Of a stretch of 64,000 bases of DNA, positions 26,312 to 35,005 are shown one piece after another. A model generated the notes under the pieces. The model was not told the origin of the DNA and searched no databases. It saw only the letters and a program-made list of their open reading frames with translations. Origin of the DNA: an uncultured Mycoplasmatota bacterium (lineage in GTDB: Bacteria; Bacillota_I; Bacilli_A; Izemoplasmatales; Izemoplasmataceae). Numbering within the stretch: position 1 is the first letter of the stretch; each line of letters begins with the position of its first letter. The position numbers and the translations under genes were made by a program. The stretch is taken from contig CAJXVW010000001.1 in assembly GCA_913062645.1 (NCBI GenBank), positions 806,001-870,000 on the forward strand, read 5' to 3'.

Positions 26312-28060
26312 ATGAAACGAACGCACAACAACGGTGCCTTGCGCATCACCGACGTCGGCACGTCCGTCGTCCTGAAAGGCTGGGTCGCCAAGAAACGCGA
26401 CCTCGGCGGTCTGGTGTTCATTGATCTCCGCGACCGCTACGGCATCACCCAACTGGCGTTCTCGCCGGATTCGCCACTGTACAAGGAGACGCTCGCGATC
26501 AAAAGCGAGTATGTCCTCGAGGTGCAGGGCACGGTCATCGAACGGAGCAGCAAGAACAAACAGATTCCCACTGGCGACATCGAAGTCGACGTCCAGGCGA
26601 TGACGGTTCTCAACACCGCCAAATTGCCTCCCTTGTTGATTCAGGACGAGACCGACGCACTCGAAGAGACGCGGCTGAAATACCGCTATCTCGATCTGCG
26701 ACGCCCCGTTCTTCAGAACAATTTCCTGATTCGCCACCAGGCTGCACAAGCCGTCCGCGAATTCCTGAACAACGAAGACTTCATCGAGTTCGAAACGCCG
26801 ATTCTGACCAAATCGACCCCCGAGGGTGCGCGCGATTATCTCGTCCCCTCGCGCATCAACAAGGGCGAGTTTTTCGCCTTGCCGCAATCTCCGCAGATCT
26901 TCAAGCAGCTGTTGATGGTCGCCGGGTTCGAAAAATACTACCAGATCGCCAAATGTTTCCGCGATGAGGATTTGCGCAGCGACCGTCAGCCGGAGTTCAC
27001 GCAGATTGACATCGAAACGTCGTTCTTGTCGCAAGAAGAGATTCTCGACGTCAGCGAACGGATGATCAAACACGTGATGAAAACCGTCAAGGGCGTCACC
27101 TTCCGCGATCCGTTCCCGCGCATGACCTATGCCGAAGCAATGGACACCTACGGTTCGGACAAGCCCGACACGCGGTTCGACATGCGGTTGATCGACATCA
27201 CCGATTTGGCGGCCCGAACAACCTTCGGCGTGTTCACCGACAACATCAAAAACGGCGGCATCGTCAAAGGCATCACCGTCAAAAACGGCGCCAATCTCTA
27301 TTCCCGCAAGGGCATCGACAAGCTGACCGACTTCGTCAAGAAACTGCGTGCCAAGGGGCTTGCCTTCGTCAAGTTCACCGATGGGGCGCTTGCCGGCAGC
27401 ATCGTCAAATTCTTCGACGACCAGCAACAAGCCGAACTGATCAACCTCGCCCAGCTGGAGGACGGCGATCTGTTTCTGATCGTGTCCGACCAGAAGGCCG
27501 TCGTTCTGCAATCGCTCGGCCAACTCCGCAAGCACATCGCCAAGGAGCAGAACCTCTATGACGACGATCACTACGATTTCCTCTGGGTCGTCGATTGGCC
27601 GATGTTCGAATACCGCGCCGAACAACAGCGCTACTTCAGCCTCCATCATCCGTTCACGATGGTTCAGGATGCGGACATTCCCAAGTTGGACAGCGCACCG
27701 GCCGATGCCTTGGCGTATTGTTACGACCTCGTCGTCCAGGGCCAGGAACTCGGCGGCGGCAGCATCCGAATCCATCGCACCGACATTCAGAACAAGGTGT
27801 TCGACATTCTCGGCATCAGCAAGGACGAACAGCAGCAGAAGTTCGGCTTCCTCCTCGATGCCCTGCAATACGGCACCCCGCCGCACGGCGGTATCGCCTT
27901 CGGTTTCGACCGGCTGATCATGCTCCTCGCCAAGACCGACAACATCCGCGACGTGGTCGCCTTCCCGAAAACCAACAGTGCGCAATGTCTGCTTACCGAA
28001 GCGCCCGGTCCGGTAGCCGACGAACAGCTTGCCGAACTGGCCATCAAAACAATTAAATAA
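26312..28060 (+). CDS. aspS: Aspartyl-tRNA synthetase
   Basis: This 582-residue class IIb enzyme charges tRNA-Asp. The N-terminal OB anticodon domain (VVLKGWVAKKRDLGGLVFIDLRD), the flipping-loop region, motif 2 (CFRDEDLRSDRQPEFTQIDIE), the bacterial GAD insertion domain and motif 3 (GIAFGFDRLIMLL) are present. Three consecutive ATG codons occur at 26306, 26309 and 26312; the last has the best spacing from GAGG. It is co-transcribed with hisS under the T-box. Confidence 0.96.
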   Translation: MKRTHNNGALRITDVGTSVVLKGWVAKKRDLGGLVFIDLRDRYGITQLAFSPDSPLYKETLAIKSEYVLEVQGTVIERSSKNKQIPTGDIEVDVQAMTVLNTAKLPPLLIQDETDALEETRLKYRYLDLRRPVLQNNFLIRHQAAQAVREFLNNEDFIEFETPILTKSTPEGARDYLVPSRINKGEFFALPQSPQIFKQLLMVAGFEKYYQIAKCFRDEDLRSDRQPEFTQIDIETSFLSQEEILDVSERMIKHVMKTVKGVTFRDPFPRMTYAEAMDTYGSDKPDTRFDMRLIDITDLAARTTFGVFTDNIKNGGIVKGITVKNGANLYSRKGIDKLTDFVKKLRAKGLAFVKFTDGALAGSIVKFFDDQQQAELINLAQLEDGDLFLIVSDQKAVVLQSLGQLRKHIAKEQNLYDDDHYDFLWVVDWPMFEYRAEQQRYFSLHHPFTMVQDADIPKLDSAPADALAYCYDLVVQGQELGGGSIRIHRTDIQNKVFDILGISKDEQQQKFGFLLDALQYGTPPHGGIAFGFDRLIMLLAKTDNIRDVVAFPKTNSAQCLLTEAPGPVADEQLAELAIKTIK

Positions 28061-28083
28061 TTTTAATTGGAAATATTTTGTGA

Positions 28084-28089
28084 TATAAT
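28084..28089 (+). promoter_or_regulatory. Extended -10 promoter of the first AI-2E-type permease
   Basis: TGATATAAT (TG at -15 plus TATAAT at 28084-28089) lies about 28 bases before the ATG. The -35 region is AT-rich without a good hexamer. Confidence 0.5.
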
Positions 28090-28116
28090 GAGAGAAGGAC
28101 TAAAGGGTGTGATCGA

Positions 28117-29244
28117 ATGAACAACAAAAACAAATTTCTGAGCGACGAATTTCTCAACAAGGCGATCCGAGTTCTGGTCGTCATTCTGCTGTCGCTCGGC
28201 GTCATCCTGCTGGCCTCCCAGTTCAGCACCATCTGGCAGACGATCGCCGGCGCCATCCGTCGCGTCATCGTCCCGGTCGCCCTGGTGTGGTTGCTCAGCC
28301 TCATTATGTTCCCGCTCATCAAGTTGCTGGAACGGCGTGGCGTGGGGCCGCGTGGCCTCAGTGTCTCGGTGGTCTTCACCGGCACGATCGCGATCTTTTT
28401 CCTGATCATGTACTTCCTGCTGCCGTTTGTCCTGGAGCAGGTCAACGCCTTCTTTGAAAACGACTTCCCCGCCGTGCAGGCATATTTCGAAAACGACCTG
28501 CGCAACGACTTCATCTTCGGTACCGACATCTACGACTGGATGATCGGTGTCTTCAACGACTCGACGATCATCGAGGATTTCATCAGCGGCTTTGTCGATG
28601 GCCTCACATCGACGATCTCCAGCCGGCTGATCAACTTCTTCGCCGTCGTCGTCGTTCTTCCCGTCCTGCTGGTGTTCTACCTCAAGGACTATGAACTGAT
28701 CAACGACACGCTCCGCTCGATCATTCCGCGCAACTACGAAAAAGATGCCAGTGAACTCGGTTCGCGGCTCAACTCGACCGTCGGTGCGTACATCCGCGGT
28801 CAGCTATTACTGATGGTGGCCATCGGTGCAGCGGCGACGATTTTGTACCGGCTCATCGGCCTGCAGTATTTCTTCGTCTTCGGCATCATCGTCGGCCTGA
28901 CCAACATCATTCCCTATTTCGGTGCCATCATCGCGATGATTCCGGTTGTCATCTACGCCGTCATCACGGCCGACACCGGTCCGGGACCGATTCTCGTCAT
29001 CATCGTCAACGTCGGCTTGCAGAATGTCGAAGGCAGCGTCTTCCAGCCGATCATCATGGGTCGCCAGCTGGAAATGCACGCCATCGTCATCATCCTGTCG
29101 ATTCTGTTTTTCGGAAGTTTATTTGGAACCTTCGGCGTCATTTTCGCGGCCCCGATCGCCGCGACCATCCGCGTGCTGTTCGAATTCTACCGTGACAAGC
29201 GGCGTCAGAAAGAACAGCAGATCCTCGAGTCGAACAAGCCGTAA
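28117..29244 (+). CDS. AI-2E family transporter (permease)
   Basis: This is a 375-residue polytopic membrane protein of the AI-2E/PerM family. It has paired N-terminal helices, a soluble central loop (about 105-170), and the conserved membrane block GLTNIIPYFGAIIAMIPVVI followed by QNVEGSVFQPIIMGRQLEMH. Family members are proposed to export small molecules or act as ion antiporters; the substrate is unknown. A second family member lies at 47512-48633. It overlaps the next small membrane gene by one base. Confidence 0.88.
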   Translation: MNNKNKFLSDEFLNKAIRVLVVILLSLGVILLASQFSTIWQTIAGAIRRVIVPVALVWLLSLIMFPLIKLLERRGVGPRGLSVSVVFTGTIAIFFLIMYFLLPFVLEQVNAFFENDFPAVQAYFENDLRNDFIFGTDIYDWMIGVFNDSTIIEDFISGFVDGLTSTISSRLINFFAVVVVLPVLLVFYLKDYELINDTLRSIIPRNYEKDASELGSRLNSTVGAYIRGQLLLMVAIGAAATILYRLIGLQYFFVFGIIVGLTNIIPYFGAIIAMIPVVIYAVITADTGPGPILVIIVNVGLQNVEGSVFQPIIMGRQLEMHAIVIILSILFFGSLFGTFGVIFAAPIAATIRVLFEFYRDKRRQKEQQILESNKP

Positions 29245-29681
29245 TGAATCACAAACGCGTCTACAATGTGTTCCAAATAAACCTGATTGTCTTTTACGCC
29301 CTGTGCATCATGCTGGTACCGATGTTCACGGTCGTATCCTACATTTTCGACTTCCATCTCTACACGTCCACCAACTCGATCATCCTGATCGGTGCGATTC
29401 TGCTGGGGGTCGTGTTCGTCACCGGACTCGTCTATCTCCTGCTCAAGCGCGATCAGTACGAGCGCAAGCTCAAACCATCCTATCAACGGGAGTTCACGAT
29501 CGTGATGTCGACGAGCGCGCTCGGCGTGCTTGGTCTCGGTGTCATGTTCCTGTATTTCGGGGGCTCGCTCTTCTACGTTCCCCACGTCATCATTCCCATC
29601 GGCATCGGCGTCTACGCCGTGCTCTATCTGATTGGCGACCGGTACTTCAACGTCAGCCTGCTCCGCCGCAGAAACAAGTAA
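29244..29681 (+). CDS. Four-helix membrane protein of unknown function
   Basis: This is a 145-residue protein with four hydrophobic segments (about residues 13-37, 44-67, 86-106 and 110-130) and basic loops. No family was recognised. Its ATG shares a base with the stop of the preceding permease gene (TAATG), and an intrinsic terminator follows, so the two form one operon. It could be an accessory subunit of the permease, but this is only inference from position. Confidence 0.7.
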   Translation: MNHKRVYNVFQINLIVFYALCIMLVPMFTVVSYIFDFHLYTSTNSIILIGAILLGVVFVTGLVYLLLKRDQYERKLKPSYQREFTIVMSTSALGVLGLGVMFLYFGGSLFYVPHVIIPIGIGVYAVLYLIGDRYFNVSLLRRRNK

Positions 29682-29704
29682 TGGCTACCACGGTAGCCAT
29701 TTTC
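29680..29704 (+). terminator. Intrinsic terminator after the small membrane gene
   Basis: ATGGCTACC pairs with GGTAGCCAT, followed by a short T run. It overlaps the stop codon region. Confidence 0.75.
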
Positions 29705-29720
29705 TAAAGAAGGTGATGCG

Positions 29721-30419
29721 ATGCGCTTCAAACGACTCATTCAACAGATCGGCAACGACAACATGAACCGTCTGCGTCAATCGACGGTGCTCGTCGTCGG
29801 ACTCGGTGGCGTCGGTGGCAATGCCGCCGAAGCAATCGCCAGAAGCGGCTTCGGCCGCATCGTCCTGGTCGACCGTGACGTGTTCGACATCACCAACATC
29901 AACCGCCAACTCGGCGCTCTGGACTCGACGATGCAAACACGCAAGGTCGACGTCATCAAGCAGCGCATCAAAGACATCAACCCCGCCTGCGAGGTCATTG
30001 CGCATCATCTGTTTTACGATGACGAGACCAAAGCCATGATTTGGGCGGAACCGATCGATTATGTCATCGACTGCATCGACACCATCACCTACAAACTGGA
30101 TCTGGTTCGCGAAACGCAGACACGGGGCATTCCCGCGATCCATGTCATGGGAACCGGCAACAAACTCTGTCCCGAACGACTCCGGATCATGTCACTGGCA
30201 TCGACCACGCACGATCCGATCGCCCGGGTGATGCGTCAAAAACTGCGCGATGCGTGCAATCTGAAACAAATTGCCGTCATCGCCTCCGACGAACCGCCCC
30301 TGACCCTCGATCCGCCGACGAACGTGCCGTCGTCCAACCCCTTCGTACCCAATGCCGCCGGCATTCTCGCGGCGAGCTACATCTTCCGCAAAGCGATCAA
30401 TGAAGCGCCTCCGCTTTAG
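29721..30419 (+). CDS. tcdA: tRNA threonylcarbamoyladenosine dehydratase (TcdA/CsdL-like)
   Basis: This 232-residue E1-like ThiF-fold enzyme probably cyclises t6A37 to ct6A in tRNA. The ATP site VVGLGGVGGNAAEAIARSG (about residues 25-43), VDRDVFDITNINRQ and VIDCIDTITYKLDL match the family. The C-terminal SSNPFVPNAAGILAASYI is also typical. AGAAGGTGATG precedes the ATG. It opens a long chain of overlapping genes; its 3' end overlaps the GrpB-MsrA gene by 20 bases. Confidence 0.88.
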   Translation: MRFKRLIQQIGNDNMNRLRQSTVLVVGLGGVGGNAAEAIARSGFGRIVLVDRDVFDITNINRQLGALDSTMQTRKVDVIKQRIKDINPACEVIAHHLFYDDETKAMIWAEPIDYVIDCIDTITYKLDLVRETQTRGIPAIHVMGTGNKLCPERLRIMSLASTTHDPIARVMRQKLRDACNLKQIAVIASDEPPLTLDPPTNVPSSNPFVPNAAGILAASYIFRKAINEAPPL

Positions 30420-31380
30420 TCCCTACCAACCGCAGTGGAGAGACGAGTTCGAACGATTGCGCGATCATCTCGATTATTTGCTGCATCCCTACATCGTGAC
30501 GATTCATCATGTCGGCAGCACCAGCGTCGCATCGCTTGGTGCGAAACCGATCCTCGACGTCAACGTCGAGTACGTCGAACAGTTTGATGTGATTCGCCGC
30601 ATCCTCGAACAGAACGGGTACCGCTACGAAGGGGAAAAGGGGATTCCCGACCGGCACGCGTTCGCCCAACTCACCGACGCCTTTTACGAACACCACCTGT
30701 ACGTGTCGCGCTCCGGCAGCGACAACCTCGTGAAACAACTCGCGTTCAAACGGGCGCTACAAAACAATCCGCACCACCGCACCGCCTACGAACAACTCAA
30801 ACAAGCGCTGATCGCGAGCAACGACCGCGATCGCGCACTCTATACCAACAGCAAGACCAGTCTCATCCAGTCCATTCTCAAGGAGGAATCCGCCATGAAA
30901 TCCATCGTCTTCGCCGGCGGCTGTTTCTGGGGCGTTGAAGCCTATTTCAAACAGCTTGACGGCGTCAACGACACCGAAGTCGGCTACATCAACGGTCCCG
31001 GTGCCACCAATTACCGCGAGGTCTGCGCCGGCAGCGGTCACGCCGAAGCCGTGCTGATCAAGTTCGACGACAGCGTGATCAGTCTCAAGAAACTGCTCGA
31101 TCACCTGTTCAACATCATCGATCCGACCTCGATCAACAAACAGGGCAACGACCGAGGTGTGCAGTACCGCACCGGCATCTACAACTACCTGCCCGAACAG
31201 CTGCCGTTCATCCGCAACTACCTGAACGTGCGACAGAACGAATACAAAAAACCGCTCGCCCTTGAACTGGCGACCGATTTGACGTTCTACCCGGCCGAAG
31301 AATACCACCAGGACTATCTCGACAAGAACAAGCACGGCTATTGCCACGTCGATCTGTCGTCGTATCGCAATGTCGAGTAA
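30400..31380 (+). CDS. GrpB-domain / peptide-methionine (S)-S-oxide reductase fusion
   Basis: One open frame of 326 residues joins two proteins. Residues 1-160 are a GrpB (UPF0157) nucleotidyltransferase-like domain with HHVGSTSVASLGAKPILDV. Residues 166-326 are a complete MsrA, with catalytic Cys175 in GGCFWGVEAYF and YHQDYLDKN and GYCHV near the end. MsrA reduces S-methionine sulfoxide in proteins. AAGGAGG lies before an in-frame ATG at 30895, so free MsrA of 161 residues could also be translated. There is no stop between the domains. The start at 30400 lies inside tcdA; the next gene overlaps by 11 bases. Confidence 0.85.
   Translation: MKRLRFSPYQPQWRDEFERLRDHLDYLLHPYIVTIHHVGSTSVASLGAKPILDVNVEYVEQFDVIRRILEQNGYRYEGEKGIPDRHAFAQLTDAFYEHHLYVSRSGSDNLVKQLAFKRALQNNPHHRTAYEQLKQALIASNDRDRALYTNSKTSLIQSILKEESAMKSIVFAGGCFWGVEAYFKQLDGVNDTEVGYINGPGATNYREVCAGSGHAEAVLIKFDDSVISLKKLLDHLFNIIDPTSINKQGNDRGVQYRTGIYNYLPEQLPFIRNYLNVRQNEYKKPLALELATDLTFYPAEEYHQDYLDKNKHGYCHVDLSSYRNVE
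30895..31380 (+). CDS. msrA: Possible separate MsrA from an internal start
   Basis: An ATG at 30895, preceded at good spacing by AAGGAGG (30880-30886), begins a full 161-residue MsrA with its usual MKSIVFAGGCFWG N-terminus. It is in the same frame as the upstream GrpB domain. The cell may therefore make a fusion, free MsrA or both. This entry marks the alternative product and is nested in the fusion. Confidence 0.55.
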   Translation: MKSIVFAGGCFWGVEAYFKQLDGVNDTEVGYINGPGATNYREVCAGSGHAEAVLIKFDDSVISLKKLLDHLFNIIDPTSINKQGNDRGVQYRTGIYNYLPEQLPFIRNYLNVRQNEYKKPLALELATDLTFYPAEEYHQDYLDKNKHGYCHVDLSSYRNVE

Positions 31381-32254
31381 GGTGCTGGTCGTCGGCGCCG
31401 TCAACGTCGACATCACGGCCAGCCCCGAACGTCCCTATGTGACCGGTGATTCCAATCCCGCCACCACCCATCTCAACATCGGCGGCGTCGGCACTAACAT
31501 CGCCCAGAACCTGGCCCGGCTGGGGCACGCGGTGCAACTGTTGACGGTGCTTGGCGACGATGCCTTCACGCCGGCGATCACGCGTCATCTGGATGCGTTG
31601 CAGATCGATCGGAGCACCACGACCATTGCATCCGGACTGCGCAACAACCGCTACATCGCGTTGTTGGATGAGAACCACGATCTGTTCGTGGCCGTCAACG
31701 ACATGCCGACCATCGATCATCTCGATGCCACGCGCATCCACGCCCATCACGATGTCATCGCCACCAGCGAGACGATTGTCGTCGACAACAACTTGCACGC
31801 CGACGCGTTGGCCGCCGTGTTCGACGCGGCGCGCGGAAACTACGTCGTCGTGGACGCCGTGAGCGGCGCCAAACTGCCGAAACTGTATCCCCATCTGAAC
31901 GACATTTCGCTGCTCAAGGTAAACGCCATGGAGTACGATTTGCTTATGAGCGACGTCGCTCGTCGTCAGGTGGTTGCGGATGCCGTTCAATCCGGTCGCT
32001 TGGAACTGCTGGTGTCCCGCCATGGCCAGCCGTTCGAACTGCACCAAACGTCCGGTGTCCTTACCGAATCCCCCATTCCATGTCCCAACATCGTCAGCAC
32101 CAGTGGTGCCGGCGATGCATTGCTGAGCGGCTATCTGCACGGGGTTCTGACCGGAACCGACGTCCCGACCGCATTGCACTATGCCAAAACGCTTGCGTAC
32201 CGCACGCTGCTGGTTCACGCCAGCACGACCGAAGAGGTGAACAACATTGAATGA
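31370..32254 (+). CDS. psuK: PfkB-family kinase, probable pseudouridine kinase
   Basis: This 294-residue ribokinase-fold enzyme has the N-terminal VLVVGAVNVDITA and NIGGVGTNIAQNLARLG and the C-terminal catalytic STSGAGDALLSGYLHG (anion hole plus catalytic Asp). Directly downstream lies a pseudouridine-5'-phosphate glycosidase gene, so it most likely phosphorylates pseudouridine. It starts 11 bases before the msrA stop with no strong ribosome-binding site; a GTG at 31382 is an alternative start. Confidence 0.85.
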   Translation: MSSKVLVVGAVNVDITASPERPYVTGDSNPATTHLNIGGVGTNIAQNLARLGHAVQLLTVLGDDAFTPAITRHLDALQIDRSTTTIASGLRNNRYIALLDENHDLFVAVNDMPTIDHLDATRIHAHHDVIATSETIVVDNNLHADALAAVFDAARGNYVVVDAVSGAKLPKLYPHLNDISLLKVNAMEYDLLMSDVARRQVVADAVQSGRLELLVSRHGQPFELHQTSGVLTESPIPCPNIVSTSGAGDALLSGYLHGVLTGTDVPTALHYAKTLAYRTLLVHASTTEEVNNIE

Positions 32255-33176
32255 CAAGTACATCGAATACAGCAAGGACGTCGCTCGCGCCCGAGCGTAC
32301 AACCTGCCGATCGTCGCCCTCGAGTCGACGATCATTTCGCACGGCATGCCCTATCCCGACAACGTCAAAACCGCTCTGGCCTGCGAACAAATCGTCCGTG
32401 ACGCCGGCGCCGTGCCGGCGACCATCGCGATTCTGAACGGCAAGCTGAAGATCGGCCTCTCGGAAGCGGAAATCGATCATCTCGGCAGACAAGGCACCAA
32501 GATCCAGAAGACGTCACGCCGCGACATCGCCTACAACGTGCTTCACAAAATCGACGGCGCGACGACCGTCAGCGCCACCATGTACATCGCCAGTCTGGCC
32601 GGCATCAAGGTATTTGCCACCGGCGGCATCGGCGGGGTACACCGCGGTGCTGAAACAACGATGGACATCAGCGCCGATCTCGAAGAGTTGGCGCAAACGC
32701 CGGTGGCTGTCGTATGCGCCGGAGCCAAGGCGATTCTCGATCTGGGACTGACCCTCGAATACCTCGAGACCAGAGGCGTTCCGGTGCTGGGGTACCAGAC
32801 CGACATGTTGCCGGCCTTCTACAGCAAGGACAGTGACTTCAAGGTCAATTTCCGCGTTGATCACCCCTCCGAAATCGCCGATTTGATTCGGACGCAGAAG
32901 CAGTTGGGTCTGACGAGCGGGATTCTCGTTACCAATCCGATTCCCGATCGGTATTCGATGCCCAAAGACGTCATCAACCAGGCCATCGACACGGCCATTC
33001 AAGAGATGAATGCCCAAGGCATCGCTGGCAAGGAGACGACACCCTATCTGCTCGGCAAGATCGTCGAGTTGACAGGAGGCAAGTCGCTTGCGGCGAACAT
33101 TCAACTGGTATACAATAACTGTAGACTGGCGGCCGAGATCGCCGTCCAATACCAACGCATGGGAGACGAATCATGA
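32247..33176 (+). CDS. psuG: Pseudouridine-5'-phosphate glycosidase
   Basis: This 309-residue lyase splits pseudouridine 5'-phosphate into uracil and ribose 5-phosphate. Signatures are ALESTIISHGMPYP, GATTVSATM, FATGGIGGVHRGAE and LVTNPIPD. The start is TTG at 32247, eight bases after GAGGTG; no in-frame ATG lies nearby. With the kinase upstream it completes pseudouridine breakdown, probably to recycle modified nucleosides from RNA. It overlaps both neighbours by a few bases. Confidence 0.95.
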   Translation: MNDKYIEYSKDVARARAYNLPIVALESTIISHGMPYPDNVKTALACEQIVRDAGAVPATIAILNGKLKIGLSEAEIDHLGRQGTKIQKTSRRDIAYNVLHKIDGATTVSATMYIASLAGIKVFATGGIGGVHRGAETTMDISADLEELAQTPVAVVCAGAKAILDLGLTLEYLETRGVPVLGYQTDMLPAFYSKDSDFKVNFRVDHPSEIADLIRTQKQLGLTSGILVTNPIPDRYSMPKDVINQAIDTAIQEMNAQGIAGKETTPYLLGKIVELTGGKSLAANIQLVYNNCRLAAEIAVQYQRMGDES

Positions 33177-33643
33177 AACGAACCGATTACATCAGCTGGG
33201 ATCAATACTTCATGGGCGTCGCGCTGATGAGCGCGATGCGCAGCAAGGATCCGCAAACGCAGGTTGGCGCCTGCATTGTCAACACCAAGAAACGCATCGT
33301 CGGCATCGGCTACAATGGCTTTCCGATCGGCATCGACGATGATTCGTTCCCTTGGGACAAGCACGACAGCTGGCTGGAGAGCAAGTATCCCTATGTCGTC
33401 CACGCCGAGCCCAACGCGATTCTGAACGCGACCGAACCGCTCGACGACGCGACGCTCTATGTGACCTTGTTCCCGTGCAACGAGTGCGCCAAACTGATCA
33501 TTCAAAGCGGCATCAAGGAAGTCGTCTATCTCGAAGACAAGTACCACGACCGCGACGTCTTCATCGCCTCGCGCAAGATGTTTGACGCGGCCGGCGTCCA
33601 ATATCGTCAGATGGCTCCCTTCGAGGTGCGCCTGAGCGAATGA
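33173..33643 (+). CDS. dCMP deaminase
   Basis: This 156-residue zinc enzyme of the ComEB/dCMP deaminase family converts dCMP to dUMP, feeding thymidylate synthesis. The zinc site is HAE (His77, Glu79) with PCNEC (Cys102, Cys105). An insertion DDSFPWDKHDSW matches the family. AGACGA precedes the ATG, and the gene overlaps psuG by four bases. Cytidylate-type activity is inferred from overall similarity. Confidence 0.92.
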   Translation: MKRTDYISWDQYFMGVALMSAMRSKDPQTQVGACIVNTKKRIVGIGYNGFPIGIDDDSFPWDKHDSWLESKYPYVVHAEPNAILNATEPLDDATLYVTLFPCNECAKLIIQSGIKEVVYLEDKYHDRDVFIASRKMFDAAGVQYRQMAPFEVRLSE

Positions 33644-34656
33644 AACAGATTCTCTGGCAACATCGCATCCAGCTGATCCTGCTCGTGGTCGCGCTTGTTG
33701 TCGTGTTGATTCTCTCCCTCGCCAAAACCAGTTACATCGTCACTGCCCCCGGCTACAACAACAACGTCGACAAGTTCATCGAAATCGACGTCGGTTACGA
33801 GGTTACGGGGTCGTTTCGCACGACGAGCGTCATCGTTCTCAACGAGATGACCTCGCTGCAGTACATCATCGGTCGTTACGTCGACACCGTCCAGATCCGC
33901 GAACAACCCGAATACTACGACGACATCGACATTGGCGACCTGCGCGTCATGGGCTATCTGTCCAAGGACGACAGTCTCGCCCGCAGTCTCGTCGTCGGGT
34001 TCACGCGAGCCCAGTACGAGATCGATTACGAAAGCAAGGTGATGGTGTATCTGACCTACAACTATCTGGATGCCGACACCCTCGAACTGGGTGACGTGAT
34101 CGTCTCGATCAACGGCGGCGAACCACTCGCCGAAGCCGATCTCGTCGGCTGCGACGAAACCGCCGAGTTCGCCATTCTGCGAGACGGCGAACCGATGACC
34201 TTCCAGGTCACCAAACATCAACTCGAAGGCTATTGCGCCTTCGGGCTCAACATCCGCACGTTCACCGACATTCTGAGCGAGGATCTGCCGTATACGCTGC
34301 ACGATTCGACAACCGGCGGATCAAGCGGCGGCTTGATGCAAGCGCTCTATGTGTACAATCAACTGACCCCCAACGACATCACCGGCGGACGCGACATCGC
34401 CGGCACCGGCACCATCGACGTCGACGGCAACGTCGGTCGCATCGGTGGCATCCAGCAGAAGATCATCACCTCGGCGCTGAACAACATCGACATCTTTTTC
34501 GTGCCGTATCTGAGCGATGCGGACAGCGACAACTACATCGTCGCCCAACAGGTTCTGGCCGGACTCAACACCGACATGATCCTGGTTCCGGTGCAGACCA
34601 TCGACGACGCCATCCAGTACCTCGAGGCCCGCTACGGAGGTGCCTTCGATGAATGA
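33640..34656 (+). CDS. Membrane-anchored PDZ-S16 (Lon-type) protease, YlbL-like
   Basis: This 338-residue protein has one N-terminal transmembrane helix (about 9-28), a divergent region, a PDZ-like stretch (LELGDVIVSINGGEP, about 148-190) and a C-terminal Lon/S16 catalytic domain. The catalytic dyad is Ser229 in GGSSGGLMQAL and Lys274 in GRIGGIQQKI, with the usual 45-residue spacing. Relatives in Bacillus (YlbL) are implicated in the DNA-damage checkpoint by degrading the division inhibitor YneA. It overlaps comEB-like dCMP deaminase and the next gene, in a tight operon. Confidence 0.88.
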   Translation: MKQILWQHRIQLILLVVALVVVLILSLAKTSYIVTAPGYNNNVDKFIEIDVGYEVTGSFRTTSVIVLNEMTSLQYIIGRYVDTVQIREQPEYYDDIDIGDLRVMGYLSKDDSLARSLVVGFTRAQYEIDYESKVMVYLTYNYLDADTLELGDVIVSINGGEPLAEADLVGCDETAEFAILRDGEPMTFQVTKHQLEGYCAFGLNIRTFTDILSEDLPYTLHDSTTGGSSGGLMQALYVYNQLTPNDITGGRDIAGTGTIDVDGNVGRIGGIQQKIITSALNNIDIFFVPYLSDADSDNYIVAQQVLAGLNTDMILVPVQTIDDAIQYLEARYGGAFDE

Positions 34657-34993
34657 TTTCAAGACCTTGTGGACAGTGTATGACAAGGCGGAACTGGGCA
34701 AATCGGCCCTCACCGGGCTGGTGTTCTACCTGCTCATCGGCGGTGTCCTCGTGACGCCGTTGATCACCATCAGTTTCCTGTTCGTGCCCTACATGATGTT
34801 CTTTTTGCTGGCGATCTACACCGCGTTGGCCTTCATCGGCTCGTACGGCACGCGCATCGCGTTCCAGACGCTTGCCACCTATCAACCGATCGATGCCATC
34901 GACACGGAACGTTTGATCCGCCGCATCGCCGTCGGTCATGCGATTCTCGTCTTCACCATCGAAACAATCGTTTATTTTGTGTATCTGCGCTAA
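34649..34993 (+). CDS. Small membrane protein of unknown function
   Basis: This 114-residue protein has three hydrophobic segments (about 22-40, 43-66 and 92-113). No family was recognised. The ATG at 34649 lies eight bases before the end of the protease gene, behind a GGAGG site; GTG at 34640 is less likely. It may be co-expressed with the protease or lspA, but nothing in the sequence says what it does. Confidence 0.65.
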   Translation: MNDFKTLWTVYDKAELGKSALTGLVFYLLIGGVLVTPLITISFLFVPYMMFFLLAIYTALAFIGSYGTRIAFQTLATYQPIDAIDTERLIRRIAVGHAILVFTIETIVYFVYLR

Positions 34994-35005
34994 AGAGGTG
35001 ACTCC

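Noticed and set aside
26222-27985. 587-codon open frame on the minus strand opposite aspS
   Set aside because: The same codon-bias shadow. The aspS frame carries all class IIb synthetase motifs and the shadow has none.
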